64,000 nt of DNA from Bradyrhizobium niftali (GTDB lineage Bacteria > Pseudomonadota > Alphaproteobacteria > Rhizobiales > Xanthobacteraceae): assembly GCF_004571025.1 (NCBI RefSeq), contig NZ_SPQT01000023.1, positions 95,222-159,221 of the forward strand, read 5' to 3'. The translations under genes were made by a program, and so were the position numbers. Positions 17,731 to 28,615 of this stretch are shown piece after piece; within the stretch, counting starts at the first letter, position 1, and the number at the start of each line of letters is the position of its first letter. A model generated the notes under the pieces. That model had not been told where the DNA came from. It ran no database searches and was given only the letters and a program-made list of their open reading frames with translations.

Positions 17731-18078
17731 ATGGCCGAACATCAGCAGCCTCGACCAACCCGCCCCGCCCTCCTCCGCCTCCCCCTCTTCCGCCTGCTCG
17801 CCATCAACCTTGCGATTGGCGCCTGCGCCGCGACGCTTCTCGTCGGCGGCCTGCTCTGGCTCAACCCCGGGCATCTGCGCGAGCTGATCCTCGCCGACCG
17901 CGCAGGCGGCGTTGCGCTTCTCCTGCTGCTCGCCTCGTTCCTCATCACCTTCGGTTCCGCCGCGATGGGCAGCGCGATCATGGCGCAGGGGCGCAAGGAC
18001 GAGGATAGCGGGCGCGGCGGCGGACACCACGCGCGGCTCGCCGTCCAGGAACTGGCGCAGCGCAAACGCTTGCGTTGA
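17731..18078 (+). CDS. Small membrane protein, 115 residues, unknown function
   Basis: Two transmembrane helices (about residues 22-43 and 60-84) with a short loop, a Pro-rich N-terminus and a basic, Gly/His-containing C-terminal tail (GRGGGHHARLAVQELAQRKRLR). No family recognised. No close partner; a 520-base gap follows. Confidence 0.65.
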   Translation: MAEHQQPRPTRPALLRLPLFRLLAINLAIGACAATLLVGGLLWLNPGHLRELILADRAGGVALLLLLASFLITFGSAAMGSAIMAQGRKDEDSGRGGGHHARLAVQELAQRKRLR

Positions 18079-18317
18079 GGTGCGCACAGAGAAGATGGAA
18101 CTCGTCCGACGGATCACATTGTCCGCACGCAAACCGGAAGACGTGCAGCCGAACGCGAGTTCCTACAAGCATGCAACTCTCGCTGCATCGCGAGTGCAGC
18201 AAGATGAACAAAGTGCTTCGATGGTCCACGCAATTGTTTCGGCACACATCGGAACTGCGGTCGCAACCGACGCAGATCTGCTGCGCTCGCCGCGACACCA
18301 ACGCTACCGCGATTTAT

Positions 18318-18345
18318 CTTGCCACGGCATGGCGCAGGTTATAAT
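18318..18345 (+). promoter_or_regulatory. Sigma-70-type promoter for a candidate sRNA
   Basis: CTTGCC at 18318-18323 and a perfect TATAAT at 18340-18345, 16 bases apart, in an otherwise GC-rich gap. No ORF with a start codon follows; a terminator does. Confidence 0.45.
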
Positions 18346-18351
18346 ATTCTA

Positions 18352-18430
18352 TCCTAGGTTGTCGCCCCGCCAGCCCCGGGCGACGCTGAAGACCCAAAAT
18401 AAGCGGCGGGCTTTTCGGCCCGCCGTTTAT
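18352..18430 (+). ncRNA. Candidate small RNA of about 79 nt
   Basis: Bounded by the TATAAT promoter upstream and an intrinsic terminator downstream. The predicted RNA has a 5' stem GUCGCCC/GGGCGAC (7 bp, 10-nt C-rich loop), an unpaired A-rich middle (GACCCAAAAUAAG) and the terminator stem. It has no ORF. Function unknown; expression is not proven. Confidence 0.4.
18404..18430 (+). terminator. Intrinsic terminator in the 18.4 kb gap
   Basis: CGGCGGGC-TTTTCG-GCCCGCCG forms an 8-bp stem followed by TTTATT. It closes the candidate sRNA. Confidence 0.7.
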
Positions 18431-18596
18431 TGAGGGAGGGGTCGCTGCAGATCGCTGGCGAGCGCGTCCCGCCTCCACCCCGACAAGCAAATTTCACCGA
18501 TTGGTGCAGCCGTAAGCTCCCGGCGCCAGATTGATGCGGATGTCGACAACCGCCAAAGCCATTTGACTGCTGCGCCCTTATCGACGACAAGCGGCC

Positions 18597-18833
18597 ATGG
18601 CCAAGAAACCCGGAACCAATCCCAAAGGCGAATTCGCCTTTTTCAACGTCGTCTATGAGGACGGCTCCCAACGCTCCAACCGGCGCGTCCCTGCGGAATT
18701 GCTCGGAGGCCTCGAGGGCGACGAGCCCGCCCGCGGCTTCATCATGGAGCAGGACCGCGAGATCGCCGAAAAATCCGGCCGCCCGCCGCTGGCGATCAAG
18801 AACCTCGACCGGGTGGGGGTGAAGAAGAAATAG
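18597..18833 (+). CDS. Small hypothetical protein, 78 residues
   Basis: A charged, soluble protein starting MAKKPGTNPKGEFAFFNVVYEDGS and ending KNLDRVGVKKK. No domain recognised; the size, codon use and strong terminator directly downstream support it as real. Upstream there is no strong Shine-Dalgarno. It faces rpoD across a shared terminator. Confidence 0.65.
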   Translation: MAKKPGTNPKGEFAFFNVVYEDGSQRSNRRVPAELLGGLEGDEPARGFIMEQDREIAEKSGRPPLAIKNLDRVGVKKK

Positions 18834-18870
18834 GACTTCGAGCGCGACACGCGACGCTTCAGCACAAACG

Positions 18871-18904
18871 AAAAACGGCGGGCTTTTGGCCCGCCGTTTT
18901 CGTT
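18871..18904. terminator. Bidirectional terminator between the 78-residue gene and rpoD
   Basis: AAAACGGCGGGC and GCCCGCCGTTTT form a 12-bp symmetrical stem with A and T runs on both sides, placed between two convergent genes. Confidence 0.85.
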
Positions 18905-18944
18905 GGATGGATGCCCGGGTCAGGCCCGGGCATGACGATCCGAT

Positions 18945-21104
<2,160 letters not shown>

Positions 21105-21478
21105 CCATTGCTCCTAAACGCGTTTCACACAGACGTTCGCCGCGCCTGCCTGAAATCACTTGAACCTGTTGCTCGACGCTCTCGCTTCGTCAGCTCTCGA
21201 CACGGAAAGGGCGGCGCGCACTTCTCTCGCCACCCCCAACTTTCTCTCGCCGGAATTGCCTAACGCTTCGTGAGCCTCTTTGTCACAGCGGATGCAGGTG
21301 TAGTGCCAACAGTGTTCGCGCGGATTCATTCCTGACGCGTCTGTTCTGCCTGCGGCCGCCTCTGGGCCAAAGTGCTACAAGACCGTTAAGCCTCGATTAA
21401 CCCTGTTTTTGCCGCCAAACCATGGATTTGGCGAGTCTTTTAGCGGTTCCGGCCCCGGCCGTCCGCATGATTCTTTCA
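21105..21478. other. rpoD-dnaG intergenic region
   Basis: 374 bases without a gene. It should hold the rpoD promoter on the minus strand. A short palindrome GCCAAACCATGGATTTGGC lies near 21411-21430, but it lacks a T run and is not called a terminator. No clear sigma-70 or sigma-32 promoter is visible. Confidence 0.5.
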
Positions 21479-23479
21479 TCACACGCTCTTCTGGAGCCGA
21501 CCCGACAGCTCGCCAAAACCCTCGATCAGGGCCTCGGTGCCGTCGACTTCGCCTATCCGAGCCTTGACGTCACGCAGCCACGCCAAATTGGCCTCGCTGG
21601 GGTCCTCCCCCAAGGCCAGCTCGGCGTCCTTCAACTCCCTAAGTAGTGAATGCCATTGCCGATGCAAGGCAACCAGCTGGTGCCAAGTGGAGAGAACGTC
21701 GTCCCTCGCCGCGCCTTCGCGCGCGCCCCATACCGCCTGGGTCGTGATGCCATTCTCAACCCTTTGAAGAAGCTGAGAAAATCCTCCCTTTTCAATGTCG
21801 GCCCGCATCTTCTCGGCCTGCTCGCCGGGGTCCGGTGAGTGATGATGGTCGTTGGCGAAGGCGGCGATGATGCCGGCCCGCAGCTTGTGGGCCTCGGGAT
21901 GGGCCAGCTCCAGTGCGGCGACCTCCTCGAGGTGCTCATGCAGCAGCCAGGGGTGGTTGATCAGGCATTGCAGGATCAGCGCCTCCCGGCGGGAGATGGC
22001 GCTGCGCTGTCCCTTCATGATCGGGCTTGTCGCGAGCTGGGGGCTCGCCGCCTGGTAGGGGCCGGAGGGTAGCGGGGTGGGGCCGGACGCGCCGCGGAAC
22101 CCCTGACCGCCGAATCGATTCGCCTGCCCGCCGCCCCGCGGCTGGAACGGCCGGCCGCCCTGACCGGGACGGAAATTGCCACGGCCGGCATAGCCGCCGC
22201 GCCCGGTCTCGGGTGCAAACGTGCGCTGAAGCCGCTCGGCGAGGTCCTGGCGATAATAGCGCCGCACCACCTCGTCGCGGATGCCATTGGAGAGCTCCTT
22301 GATGCGCGCCTCCAGCGCGGCGCGGCGCTCGGGGGTGGCGAAGTTGCCGCCTTCGAGCTCGCGCGACCAGAGCACGTCGGCGAGCGGACGCGCCGCCGCG
22401 ATCACCTCTTCCATCGCGCCGCGGCCGCCGGAGCGCACGAGATCGTCGGGATCCTGCCCTTCCGGCAGCAGCGCAAAGCGCAGGCTTTTTCCAGGCGCGA
22501 GGAACGGCAGCGCGAGGTCGGCCGCACGATACGCCGCCTTCTGCCCGGCCCGGTCGCCGTCGAAGCAGAGGATCGGCTCGTCCGCCATCTTCCAGAGCAG
22601 CGCGAGCTGGTTTTCGGTGAGCGCGGTGCCGAGCGGCGCGACGCTGCCTGCAAAGCCCGCGGTGACCATGGCGATGACGTCGACATAGCCTTCGACCACA
22701 ATCAGGGCGCTGCCGTTATGCGCGGCGGCGCGCGCGGTCTGGTGGTTGTAGAGATTGTCGCCCTTGTGGAAGAGCGGCGTCTCCGGCGAGTTCAGATATT
22801 TGGCCGGAACGTCCTTCTCCAGCGCGCGCCCGCCGAAGGCGATGACGCGGCCGCGCAAATCGGTGATCGGAAACATCACGCGATCGCGGAAGCGGTCATA
22901 GGGCACGGGGATGTCGTTGCCGCCGACGAGCAGGCCGGTCTCGACCATGTCGTCAACGGACACGCCGAGCTTGCCGAGATGCTCCTTCAGCGCGAAGCGA
23001 TCCGGCGAGGCGTAGCCGAGGCGGAACTGCAATTGCGTCGCCGGCGAGATCGCGCGGTCGGCGAGATAGCCGCGCGCCTTGGCGCCGACGCGCGAGGCCA
23101 GCGTCTCGGCGAAAAACTTGGCGGCGAGATCCATGACGTCATGCAACGAGCGGCGGCGCTGCTCCTGGCGTGCCGCGTCGGGCGTCACCGCCGGCAGCGG
23201 CAGGCCCGCCATGCTCGCGAGCCGCTCGACCGCTTCGGCGAACGGCAGGCCGTCGGTCTCCATCACGAAGGCGATGATGTCGCCGTGCTTGCCGGAGGAG
23301 AAGTCGTGGTAAAAACCCTTCTGGTCGTTGACGTAGAAGGACGGCGTCTTCTCCTGCTGGAACGGCGACAGCCCCTTCCACTCCCGCCCGGCCTTCTTCA
23401 GCTTCACGCGCTTGCCCACGACTTCGGAAACCGAAAGCCGGGCACGAAGCTCGTCGAGGAATTGGGGCGTGAAGCGCAT
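21479..23479 (-). CDS. dnaG: DNA primase with degenerate zinc-binding domain
   Basis: 666 residues, with the DnaG order: N-terminal domain (1-110), TOPRIM catalytic core with IVVEGYVDVIAM and LCFDGDRAGQKAA, a Gly/Arg-rich linker (about 440-500), and a C-terminal DnaB-binding domain. It makes RNA primers at the fork. In E. coli the N-terminal zinc ligands are C-x2-H and C-x2-C; here the aligned residues are S38, Q41, D59 and S62 (GLSPFQQEKTPSF, YHDFSSG). The fold motif is kept but no zinc ligand remains. Confidence 0.95.
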   Translation of the reverse strand: MRFTPQFLDELRARLSVSEVVGKRVKLKKAGREWKGLSPFQQEKTPSFYVNDQKGFYHDFSSGKHGDIIAFVMETDGLPFAEAVERLASMAGLPLPAVTPDAARQEQRRRSLHDVMDLAAKFFAETLASRVGAKARGYLADRAISPATQLQFRLGYASPDRFALKEHLGKLGVSVDDMVETGLLVGGNDIPVPYDRFRDRVMFPITDLRGRVIAFGGRALEKDVPAKYLNSPETPLFHKGDNLYNHQTARAAAHNGSALIVVEGYVDVIAMVTAGFAGSVAPLGTALTENQLALLWKMADEPILCFDGDRAGQKAAYRAADLALPFLAPGKSLRFALLPEGQDPDDLVRSGGRGAMEEVIAAARPLADVLWSRELEGGNFATPERRAALEARIKELSNGIRDEVVRRYYRQDLAERLQRTFAPETGRGGYAGRGNFRPGQGGRPFQPRGGGQANRFGGQGFRGASGPTPLPSGPYQAASPQLATSPIMKGQRSAISRREALILQCLINHPWLLHEHLEEVAALELAHPEAHKLRAGIIAAFANDHHHSPDPGEQAEKMRADIEKGGFSQLLQRVENGITTQAVWGAREGAARDDVLSTWHQLVALHRQWHSLLRELKDAELALGEDPSEANLAWLRDVKARIGEVDGTEALIEGFGELSGRLQKSV

Positions 23480-23591
23480 GGGGTGTGTCTAGCGCGAAAC
23501 CGTGTGAGTCGGGCGAAGGATCAGGGATATAGGTGCAGCCCGCCCAAAAGTCAGGTTTGTCAGGATTATACGCGCTGTTCACAGCCCCTCC

Positions 23592-23681
23592 GTCATTCCT
23601 GGGGCGCCCGTCCCGTCACCCTGAGGTGCTCGCCTCGTCGGCGAGCCTCGAAGGATGACGGAACGAGCGTCCCGGAATGAC
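23592..23681. repeat. Nested palindromic repeat
   Basis: Outer arms GTCATTCCTGGGGCG / CGTCCCGGAATGAC belong to the CCGGGGCG family. Inside them lies a different unit, CGTCACCCTGAGGTGCTCGC...GCGAGCCTCGAAGGATGACG, with its own inverted arms. Confidence 0.7.
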
Positions 23682-23724
23682 GGGAAAAGCTTGAACCCGG
23701 ACCGGTTCCACGCTTCCATAGGCC

Positions 23725-24288
23725 ATGTTCAGGACCTTTCGAGGCGGCCACAGCGGGGGCTGGCGCGTGACCTCGATTTCGCCCGTGACGGGCGAGCCCC
23801 TGCCCTTCATGCCGGCGCTGTCGGTCACCGACAGCGAGGCCGTCTCATTGCCGCTGGTGCCCTCGCGCAATGCTTGGCGGCTGGTCGGCGTTGCCAGCAC
23901 GCTGCGCTACACCGAGCGCGCCGAGAAGCAGCAGCTCGTGGCCGTGCAGGCCGGGCTCGGCCGGCTCGAGGCAACCAGCGCGGCGTTGATCCCGATCCGC
24001 AAGTCGCAGGCCTGGTGGGAGCTGACGCAGGAAGAGCGCCGCAAGATCTTCGAGGACAGGTCGCGCCACATCGCCAGCAGCCTGCGCTTCCTGCCCGCCA
24101 TCGCGCGGCAGCTCTATCACTGCCGCGATCTCGGCGGCCCCTTCGACTTCCTGACCTGGTTCGAGTTCGCCCCCACGCACGCCTCGTTGTTCGAGGAGCT
24201 GGTGGCGATGCTCAGGCGCACCGAGGAATGGACTTACGTCGAGCACGAGGTGGACGTGCGCGTGGTGAAGGAAGTGCTGTCGGCCTAA
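23725..24288 (+). CDS. Chlorite dismutase-family protein (short, dimeric type)
   Basis: 187 residues, the size of the short Cld lineage described in Nitrobacter. Family patches: SQAWWELTQEERRKIFED, RFLPAIARQLYHCRDLG and FDFLTWFEFAPTHA. The heme-ligand His is probably H132 in QLYHC. In chlorite-degrading enzymes a distal Arg follows the proximal His by 13 residues; here that position (145) is Trp, so true chlorite dismutation is doubtful, and a heme-binding or degenerate role is as likely. The ATG lies 43 bases after a palindromic repeat. Confidence 0.75.
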   Translation: MFRTFRGGHSGGWRVTSISPVTGEPLPFMPALSVTDSEAVSLPLVPSRNAWRLVGVASTLRYTERAEKQQLVAVQAGLGRLEATSAALIPIRKSQAWWELTQEERRKIFEDRSRHIASSLRFLPAIARQLYHCRDLGGPFDFLTWFEFAPTHASLFEELVAMLRRTEEWTYVEHEVDVRVVKEVLSA

Positions 24289-24372
24289 AGCGCGAGGAGA
24301 TCGCGCTTTAGGTTATTTTCTTGAGCATGATCTTGTCGGAAGACCGCTGCTCACTTTTCCGGATCATGCTCT
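24287..24372. repeat. Rhizobiales-type repeat with GAGCATGATC arms
   Basis: A first hairpin, TAAAGCGCGAggagaTCGCGCTTTA, begins in the stop codon of the preceding gene; the second has arms GAGCATGATC...GGATCATGCTC and reaches the stop codon of the next. The whole gap between the two genes is this element. Confidence 0.65.
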
Positions 24373-24769
24373 AGTGATCCAGGAATCGCCCCGACTCGAT
24401 GCGGGGCAGATCGGCGACGGGCCAGTTGTAGACATAGGTCCACGCCTTGCCGGCGGTGCCGTCCGGCAGCGTCACGTCGATCAGCTTGCGCAGATATTCG
24501 GTCGGCTCCGGAAAGCCCTCGCCGCAGGCCTCGTACATGTCGAGCTCGCGCAGCAGCTCGTCGGGCAGGTGCATGTGGAACAGCTCGCCATGGACAAGGT
24601 CGGACGGCGCATCCGACAGCAGCAATCCTGGATAATGCTTCACCAGGACGAGCCGGCCGCGGCAGGTCGCTTCACCCAGAAATTCTGCATGGCCGGCAAG
24701 CAGCCGCGCCATCGGATGGTCGAAGCCGCGCATCAGGGTGCCATAAACGAAGAGACGATCGGAGGTCAT
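24371..24769 (-). CDS. Gamma-glutamylcyclotransferase-like (AIG2/GGCT) protein
   Basis: 132 residues. The substrate-loop motif VYGTLMRG is at residues 7-14 and an acidic candidate catalytic residue lies in LDMYEACGEG, the layout of the GGCT/AIG2 fold that cyclises gamma-glutamyl amines to 5-oxoproline. The ATG at 24769 is chosen because the motif begins seven residues on; an upstream in-frame ATG would add residues read from repeat-like sequence. Exact substrate unknown. Confidence 0.8.
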   Translation of the reverse strand: MTSDRLFVYGTLMRGFDHPMARLLAGHAEFLGEATCRGRLVLVKHYPGLLLSDAPSDLVHGELFHMHLPDELLRELDMYEACGEGFPEPTEYLRKLIDVTLPDGTAGKAWTYVYNWPVADLPRIESGRFLDH

Positions 24770-24794
24770 GGGGGCTCTATAGCCTCTGGACTTC

Positions 24795-24880
24795 GTCATT
24801 GCGAGGAGCTCTTGCGACGAAGCAATCCAGACTGTCACTGCGGAAAAGATTCTGGATTGCTTCGCTGCGCTCGCAATGAC
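24795..24880. repeat. Palindromic repeat (GTCATTGCGAG type)
   Basis: Arms GTCATTGCGAG / CTCGCAATGAC with inner inverted pair GAAGCAATCCAG / CTGGATTGCTTCG. The sister copy is at 52626. Confidence 0.85.
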
Positions 24881-24919
24881 GAACCTGGAGCAACAGAATC
24901 ACCCACCTTCACCATCTCA

Positions 24920-25732
24920 TCACCTCACCCCACCCTCATCGCTCACCACCTCGAACTTCTTCAATTCCATCCGTCCAAAGCTCGTCGAGAGCGCGACATC
25001 GGCGGCGTCGCGGCCTGTCGCCATCAGGATGCGGCCGATGCGGGGGACGTTATGGCGGGCGTCGAAGGTGAACCATTTGCCGGAGAGCCAGACCTGAAAC
25101 CAGCCGGAAAAATCCATCGGCGCCGGATCCGGCGGAATGCCGATGTCGCCCATATAACCGGTGCAGTAGCGCGCCGGGATGCCCATGCAGCGGCAGAGCG
25201 CGACGGCCAGATGCGCGAAGTCGCGGCAGACGCCGGTCTTCTGCTCGTAGACGTCGTGCGCCGACTTCATGTGATGGGCGTGCTCGTAGCCGAAGGTGAC
25301 GTGCTGGTGCACGAATTCGGTGATGGCAGCGACGCGATCCCAACCAGGGTTCGTCTTGGCGAACAGCGACCAGGCGATGTCGGTGAGCTTATCGGTCTCG
25401 CAATAGCGGCTCGGCATCAAGTAGAGCATCAGCTCGTTCGGCAGTTGCTCGATCGGGATCTGCCGCGCGTCCGGCATCACCTCGTCGGGCAGGCCGGTGT
25501 CGCGCACCAGCGCGCGGCCCTTCAGCGTCACGCCGCCGGCGGGCGCGACGAGGCGGCCGCACACATTGCCAAAACTGTCGTGATAGAAGCGGATCGGAAC
25601 GTCGGGCTCCGCAACCACCGTCTCCGTGCCGATGATGTCGGCCTGCCGCGAGGGGTGGATGTTGAGCATGATCACCATCGGTGTCGGCTGTGCTGCCGCG
25701 TAGGCGATCTCGAAGCCGACCCTGATGTCCAT
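24920..25732 (-). CDS. Transglutaminase-like protein (paralogue 2)
   Basis: 270 residues. The C-terminal half is a transglutaminase-like papain-fold domain with the Cys in KTGVCRDFAHLAVALCR, the His/Asp region in WFTFDARHNVPRIGR; the N-terminal part is a beta domain. Such proteins act as peptidases or amidases; their real substrates are mostly unknown. It follows the 303-residue paralogue by 14 bases, with SD GGAGG in that gap, so the two form an operon. Confidence 0.85.
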   Translation of the reverse strand: MDIRVGFEIAYAAAQPTPMVIMLNIHPSRQADIIGTETVVAEPDVPIRFYHDSFGNVCGRLVAPAGGVTLKGRALVRDTGLPDEVMPDARQIPIEQLPNELMLYLMPSRYCETDKLTDIAWSLFAKTNPGWDRVAAITEFVHQHVTFGYEHAHHMKSAHDVYEQKTGVCRDFAHLAVALCRCMGIPARYCTGYMGDIGIPPDPAPMDFSGWFQVWLSGKWFTFDARHNVPRIGRILMATGRDAADVALSTSFGRMELKKFEVVSDEGGVR

Positions 25733-25746
25733 CTATAAGACCTCCG

Positions 25747-26658
25747 CTATAAGACCTCTGCCTCCAGCTCCTGGTCGTTGTCCTGGTCGTCCGAAACCAC
25801 CTTGATGTTCACGTCCATGGCGTCGAAGGCGTCCCCGGAGCCGATATAGACGCCGTGCAGCGGGATCGCCTGGCGCGGATCGCGGGCAACCGCGACCCGG
25901 ATCAGGTCACGGGTGCCGACGATGCCGTTGGTCGGATCGAACTCGATCCAGCCCGCGCTCGGCAAATAGACCTGCACCCAGGCGTGGGTCGAGCCGCCGC
26001 CGACGTGCCGCTGCTCGATATCCTCCGGCACGAAGATGTAGCCGGAGACGAACCGCGCGGCGATGCCGAGCTGGCGCAGCGCCTCGATCATGAACAGCGC
26101 ATAGTCCCGACAAGTTCCCGTGCCCGACTGCAAACTATCGAGCGGATGCTGCGTGCCCAACTCGTGGCGCTTGCGGTATTTGAACCGCTTGCGGATGCCG
26201 TGCGTCATGCCGCTCAGGATCTTGAAGGTCGGCGTCGGCGCGTCCTCGTCGAGGAAGCCGCGCGCCCACTCCGCGATCTCGCCGTCGGGATCGGTGTATT
26301 GCGGCGTGATGTACTGGACGAGATCGGGGAACTCCTCGTCGTCATAGACGAAGGGATAGAAATAGGCCGGATCGTCCGGCGTCAGCGCGAACTCCTCCAC
26401 CGGATTGTGCTCAACGGTGACATGCCAGTCGAAGATCAGCGTGTCCGCGCGCTCGTCGAAATTGGCGATCGCGACCGAATTGCCGAACACGTCGTGGATC
26501 CAGTGCAGCGACATCGGCTCCGGCGAGATTTCGAGCCTGGAATCGAGCACGCGCAGATCGTGCCCGTCGCGCGGACGGAGCATGATCCGGTGTTCGCCGA
26601 ACGCCACGGGGCGATTATAGCGATATTCGGTCTTGTGATGAATCGTGAGCAGCGGCAT
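25747..26658 (-). CDS. Transglutaminase-like protein (paralogue 1)
   Basis: 303 residues, with N-terminal beta domain (residues 1-150) and a transglutaminase-like core: Cys in QSGTGTCRDYALFMIEAL, His in STHAWVQVYLPSAGWIEFDPTNG. It resembles the next gene downstream in order of motifs, so they are paralogues in one operon. The acidic tail QDNDQELEAEVL ends at the junction repeat. Cytoplasmic, no signal peptide. Confidence 0.88.
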   Translation of the reverse strand: MPLLTIHHKTEYRYNRPVAFGEHRIMLRPRDGHDLRVLDSRLEISPEPMSLHWIHDVFGNSVAIANFDERADTLIFDWHVTVEHNPVEEFALTPDDPAYFYPFVYDDEEFPDLVQYITPQYTDPDGEIAEWARGFLDEDAPTPTFKILSGMTHGIRKRFKYRKRHELGTQHPLDSLQSGTGTCRDYALFMIEALRQLGIAARFVSGYIFVPEDIEQRHVGGGSTHAWVQVYLPSAGWIEFDPTNGIVGTRDLIRVAVARDPRQAIPLHGVYIGSGDAFDAMDVNIKVVSDDQDNDQELEAEVL

Positions 26659-26748
26659 CGTGAGGCGATCATGGTGACTTTGGGCGGATCAATCTATAGC
26701 GATTGTGCCCGATTCTTGGGGTGACTGCATTTTCCATAGGCAATCAGG

Positions 26749-27555
26749 ATGGCTTTAGACACAGCCGACGCGGCCGATCAACTGCTCGGCGAGGGCGACA
26801 TTCCGCCAGTGCATGAGGTGAATGCGGCAGGGGCATCGCCCTTCCTGCTCACCTCGGATCATTACGGGCGGGTGCTGCCGCGCGCGCTCGGCGATCTCGG
26901 CGTCGCCGAGAACGAGCTGACGCGGCACATCGCCTGGGACATCGGCATTGCCGGCGTCGCCGACCGGCTGGCAGAAATGCTCGACACCCACCTGATCGCG
27001 CAGCGTTATTCGCGGCTCGTGATCGACTGCAACCGCCCGCCGGGCGCCGTGAGCTCGATTCCCGTGATGTCCGAGGCAACGGCAATCCCGGGCAATGAGG
27101 CAATCTCCGCGGGCGAGCGCGCGGCAAGGCGGCGCGAGATTTTCGAGCCCTACCATCATCGCATCGATGCCACGATCGGCCGCCGCCTGCACGACAAGCG
27201 GCCGACCGTGCTGGTGTCGCTGCACAGCTTCACGCCGGTCTATGCCGGTGTCGAGCGACCCTGGCATATCGGCGCACTCTACAACCGCGACACCGTGCTG
27301 CCGCAGCTCCTGCTGAAACATCTCCACGCCGAGAGCGATCTCGTCGTCGGCGACAACGAGCCCTATGCCGTCAACGACCTCACCGACTACACCATCCCCG
27401 TGCATGGCGAAGCCCGCGGCCTCGTCAACACCGGCATCGAGATCCGCCAGGATCTGATCGCGGACCAGTCCGGCCAGCGGCAATGGGCCGAGCGGTTGGC
27501 AAGGATCTTTGCGGAGATCGAGATGGAGCTGCGGGCGGAGAGGTTGGTCGATTAG
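26749..27555 (+). CDS. N-formylglutamate amidohydrolase family protein
   Basis: 268 residues. Family patches are PFLLTSDHYGRVLP, DWDIG-like HIAWDIGIAGVADRLAE, YSRLVIDCNRPPG, and PTVLVSLHSFTPVY. The family hydrolyses N-formyl-L-glutamate at the end of histidine degradation; homologues act on other acyl amino acids. No hut genes are adjacent, so the pathway is open. It starts about 90 bases from the divergent transglutaminase operon and its stop overlaps the next gene by four bases, tail to tail. Confidence 0.82.
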   Translation: MALDTADAADQLLGEGDIPPVHEVNAAGASPFLLTSDHYGRVLPRALGDLGVAENELTRHIAWDIGIAGVADRLAEMLDTHLIAQRYSRLVIDCNRPPGAVSSIPVMSEATAIPGNEAISAGERAARRREIFEPYHHRIDATIGRRLHDKRPTVLVSLHSFTPVYAGVERPWHIGALYNRDTVLPQLLLKHLHAESDLVVGDNEPYAVNDLTDYTIPVHGEARGLVNTGIEIRQDLIADQSGQRQWAERLARIFAEIEMELRAERLVD

Positions 27556-28535
27556 CCGCCACGCGTCGCCACGAACACCGCCAGCGCGGCAAAGATCGCG
27601 GCGATGCCCCACAGCACGTAGGCGATGCGGCCGTCGCCGCGCGCGTCGAGCGTGGCCTCGGCCGGGTTGTCGGGGTTGACGCGAACCTCGACGGTCGCGC
27701 CGTCCTGATAGCGCGACATCAGCTTTCGCAACATCTCGTCGGAAGCCGACGGCGTTCCTGCCGCGACGCGCGCGCATTCATTGGTGTAGCTGACGTTCTG
27801 GTAGAGGTAGGTGTAGGTCACGCGCTTGCCGAACATCTCTGTGCCGCGGCGCTCGCCCGGCTCGCTGGCCTGGTGATATTCCTCCATTCCCGACAGCTTG
27901 ATCGTGCCCGGCACGGTCGGCCACCGCGTCGCCATCGAGGCCTGCCGCTGCACGGCCCACGCCATCAGCGCGATGACGAGGCCGAACGCGCCGAAGGCAA
28001 CGACCAGGCCCGCGAGATCGGGCCGCGCGACGTGATGGGCGAGATATTGGTAACTCTGGTTGAGACCGAACGCCGAGCCGAACACGATGGCGAGCACGAT
28101 CACCGTGCCGATGCCGAGACAGCCCCACAGGCCCTTGGGCAGATCGCGCTCCAGCACGGCCTGATCGGGATGGCGCGGATTGTAGTAGACGGTGACGATG
28201 CTGCCGGCGGGATATTTCGCGAGCTTCTCGGCGACCTGGAAATTGCCGAGGTCTTCGCCGATCGAGATGCGGTTGTTGCGCAGCTTGCGGCCGCCGACCG
28301 AATATTCGTAGGTCACGTTGGCGAAGTTGCGATTCTCCGTCCGATAGCCGTCCTCGCGCTCGTCGTCGGACACCCTGACCTCGCGCACCTCGGCAACCGA
28401 TGTGACCACCTTGCCGGGGGCCTGCGGCCAGCTCCGCGCCTCGCGCGCCTGCCAGGTCTTCACAACAGCGGCAATCAGGATCAGCGCGAGCGGCGCAAGC
28501 AGCATCGCGTAAACGAGCGGGGGCAGATCAGGCAC
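27552..28535 (-). CDS. DUF3592 membrane protein
   Basis: About 327 residues: an N-terminal helix (MLLAPLALILIAAVV), a DUF3592-like beta domain (VTYEYSVGGRKLRNNRISIG, VTVYYNPRHPDQAVLERD), two central membrane helices, a second similar beta domain, and a final helix. The GTG at 28535 is preferred because AAGGA lies seven bases upstream; a TTG at 28559 is the longest alternative. Function of the family unknown. Confidence 0.75.
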   Translation of the reverse strand: MPDLPPLVYAMLLAPLALILIAAVVKTWQAREARSWPQAPGKVVTSVAEVREVRVSDDEREDGYRTENRNFANVTYEYSVGGRKLRNNRISIGEDLGNFQVAEKLAKYPAGSIVTVYYNPRHPDQAVLERDLPKGLWGCLGIGTVIVLAIVFGSAFGLNQSYQYLAHHVARPDLAGLVVAFGAFGLVIALMAWAVQRQASMATRWPTVPGTIKLSGMEEYHQASEPGERRGTEMFGKRVTYTYLYQNVSYTNECARVAAGTPSASDEMLRKLMSRYQDGATVEVRVNPDNPAEATLDARGDGRIAYVLWGIAAIFAALAVFVATRGG

Positions 28536-28615
28536 GGCAAAATCCTTCGTCAGCGGCAATGCCCGATTGGACGCATTGCCGCCGCGAAGGGTTCAAACCA
28601 AACCCCGTCAGGAGG

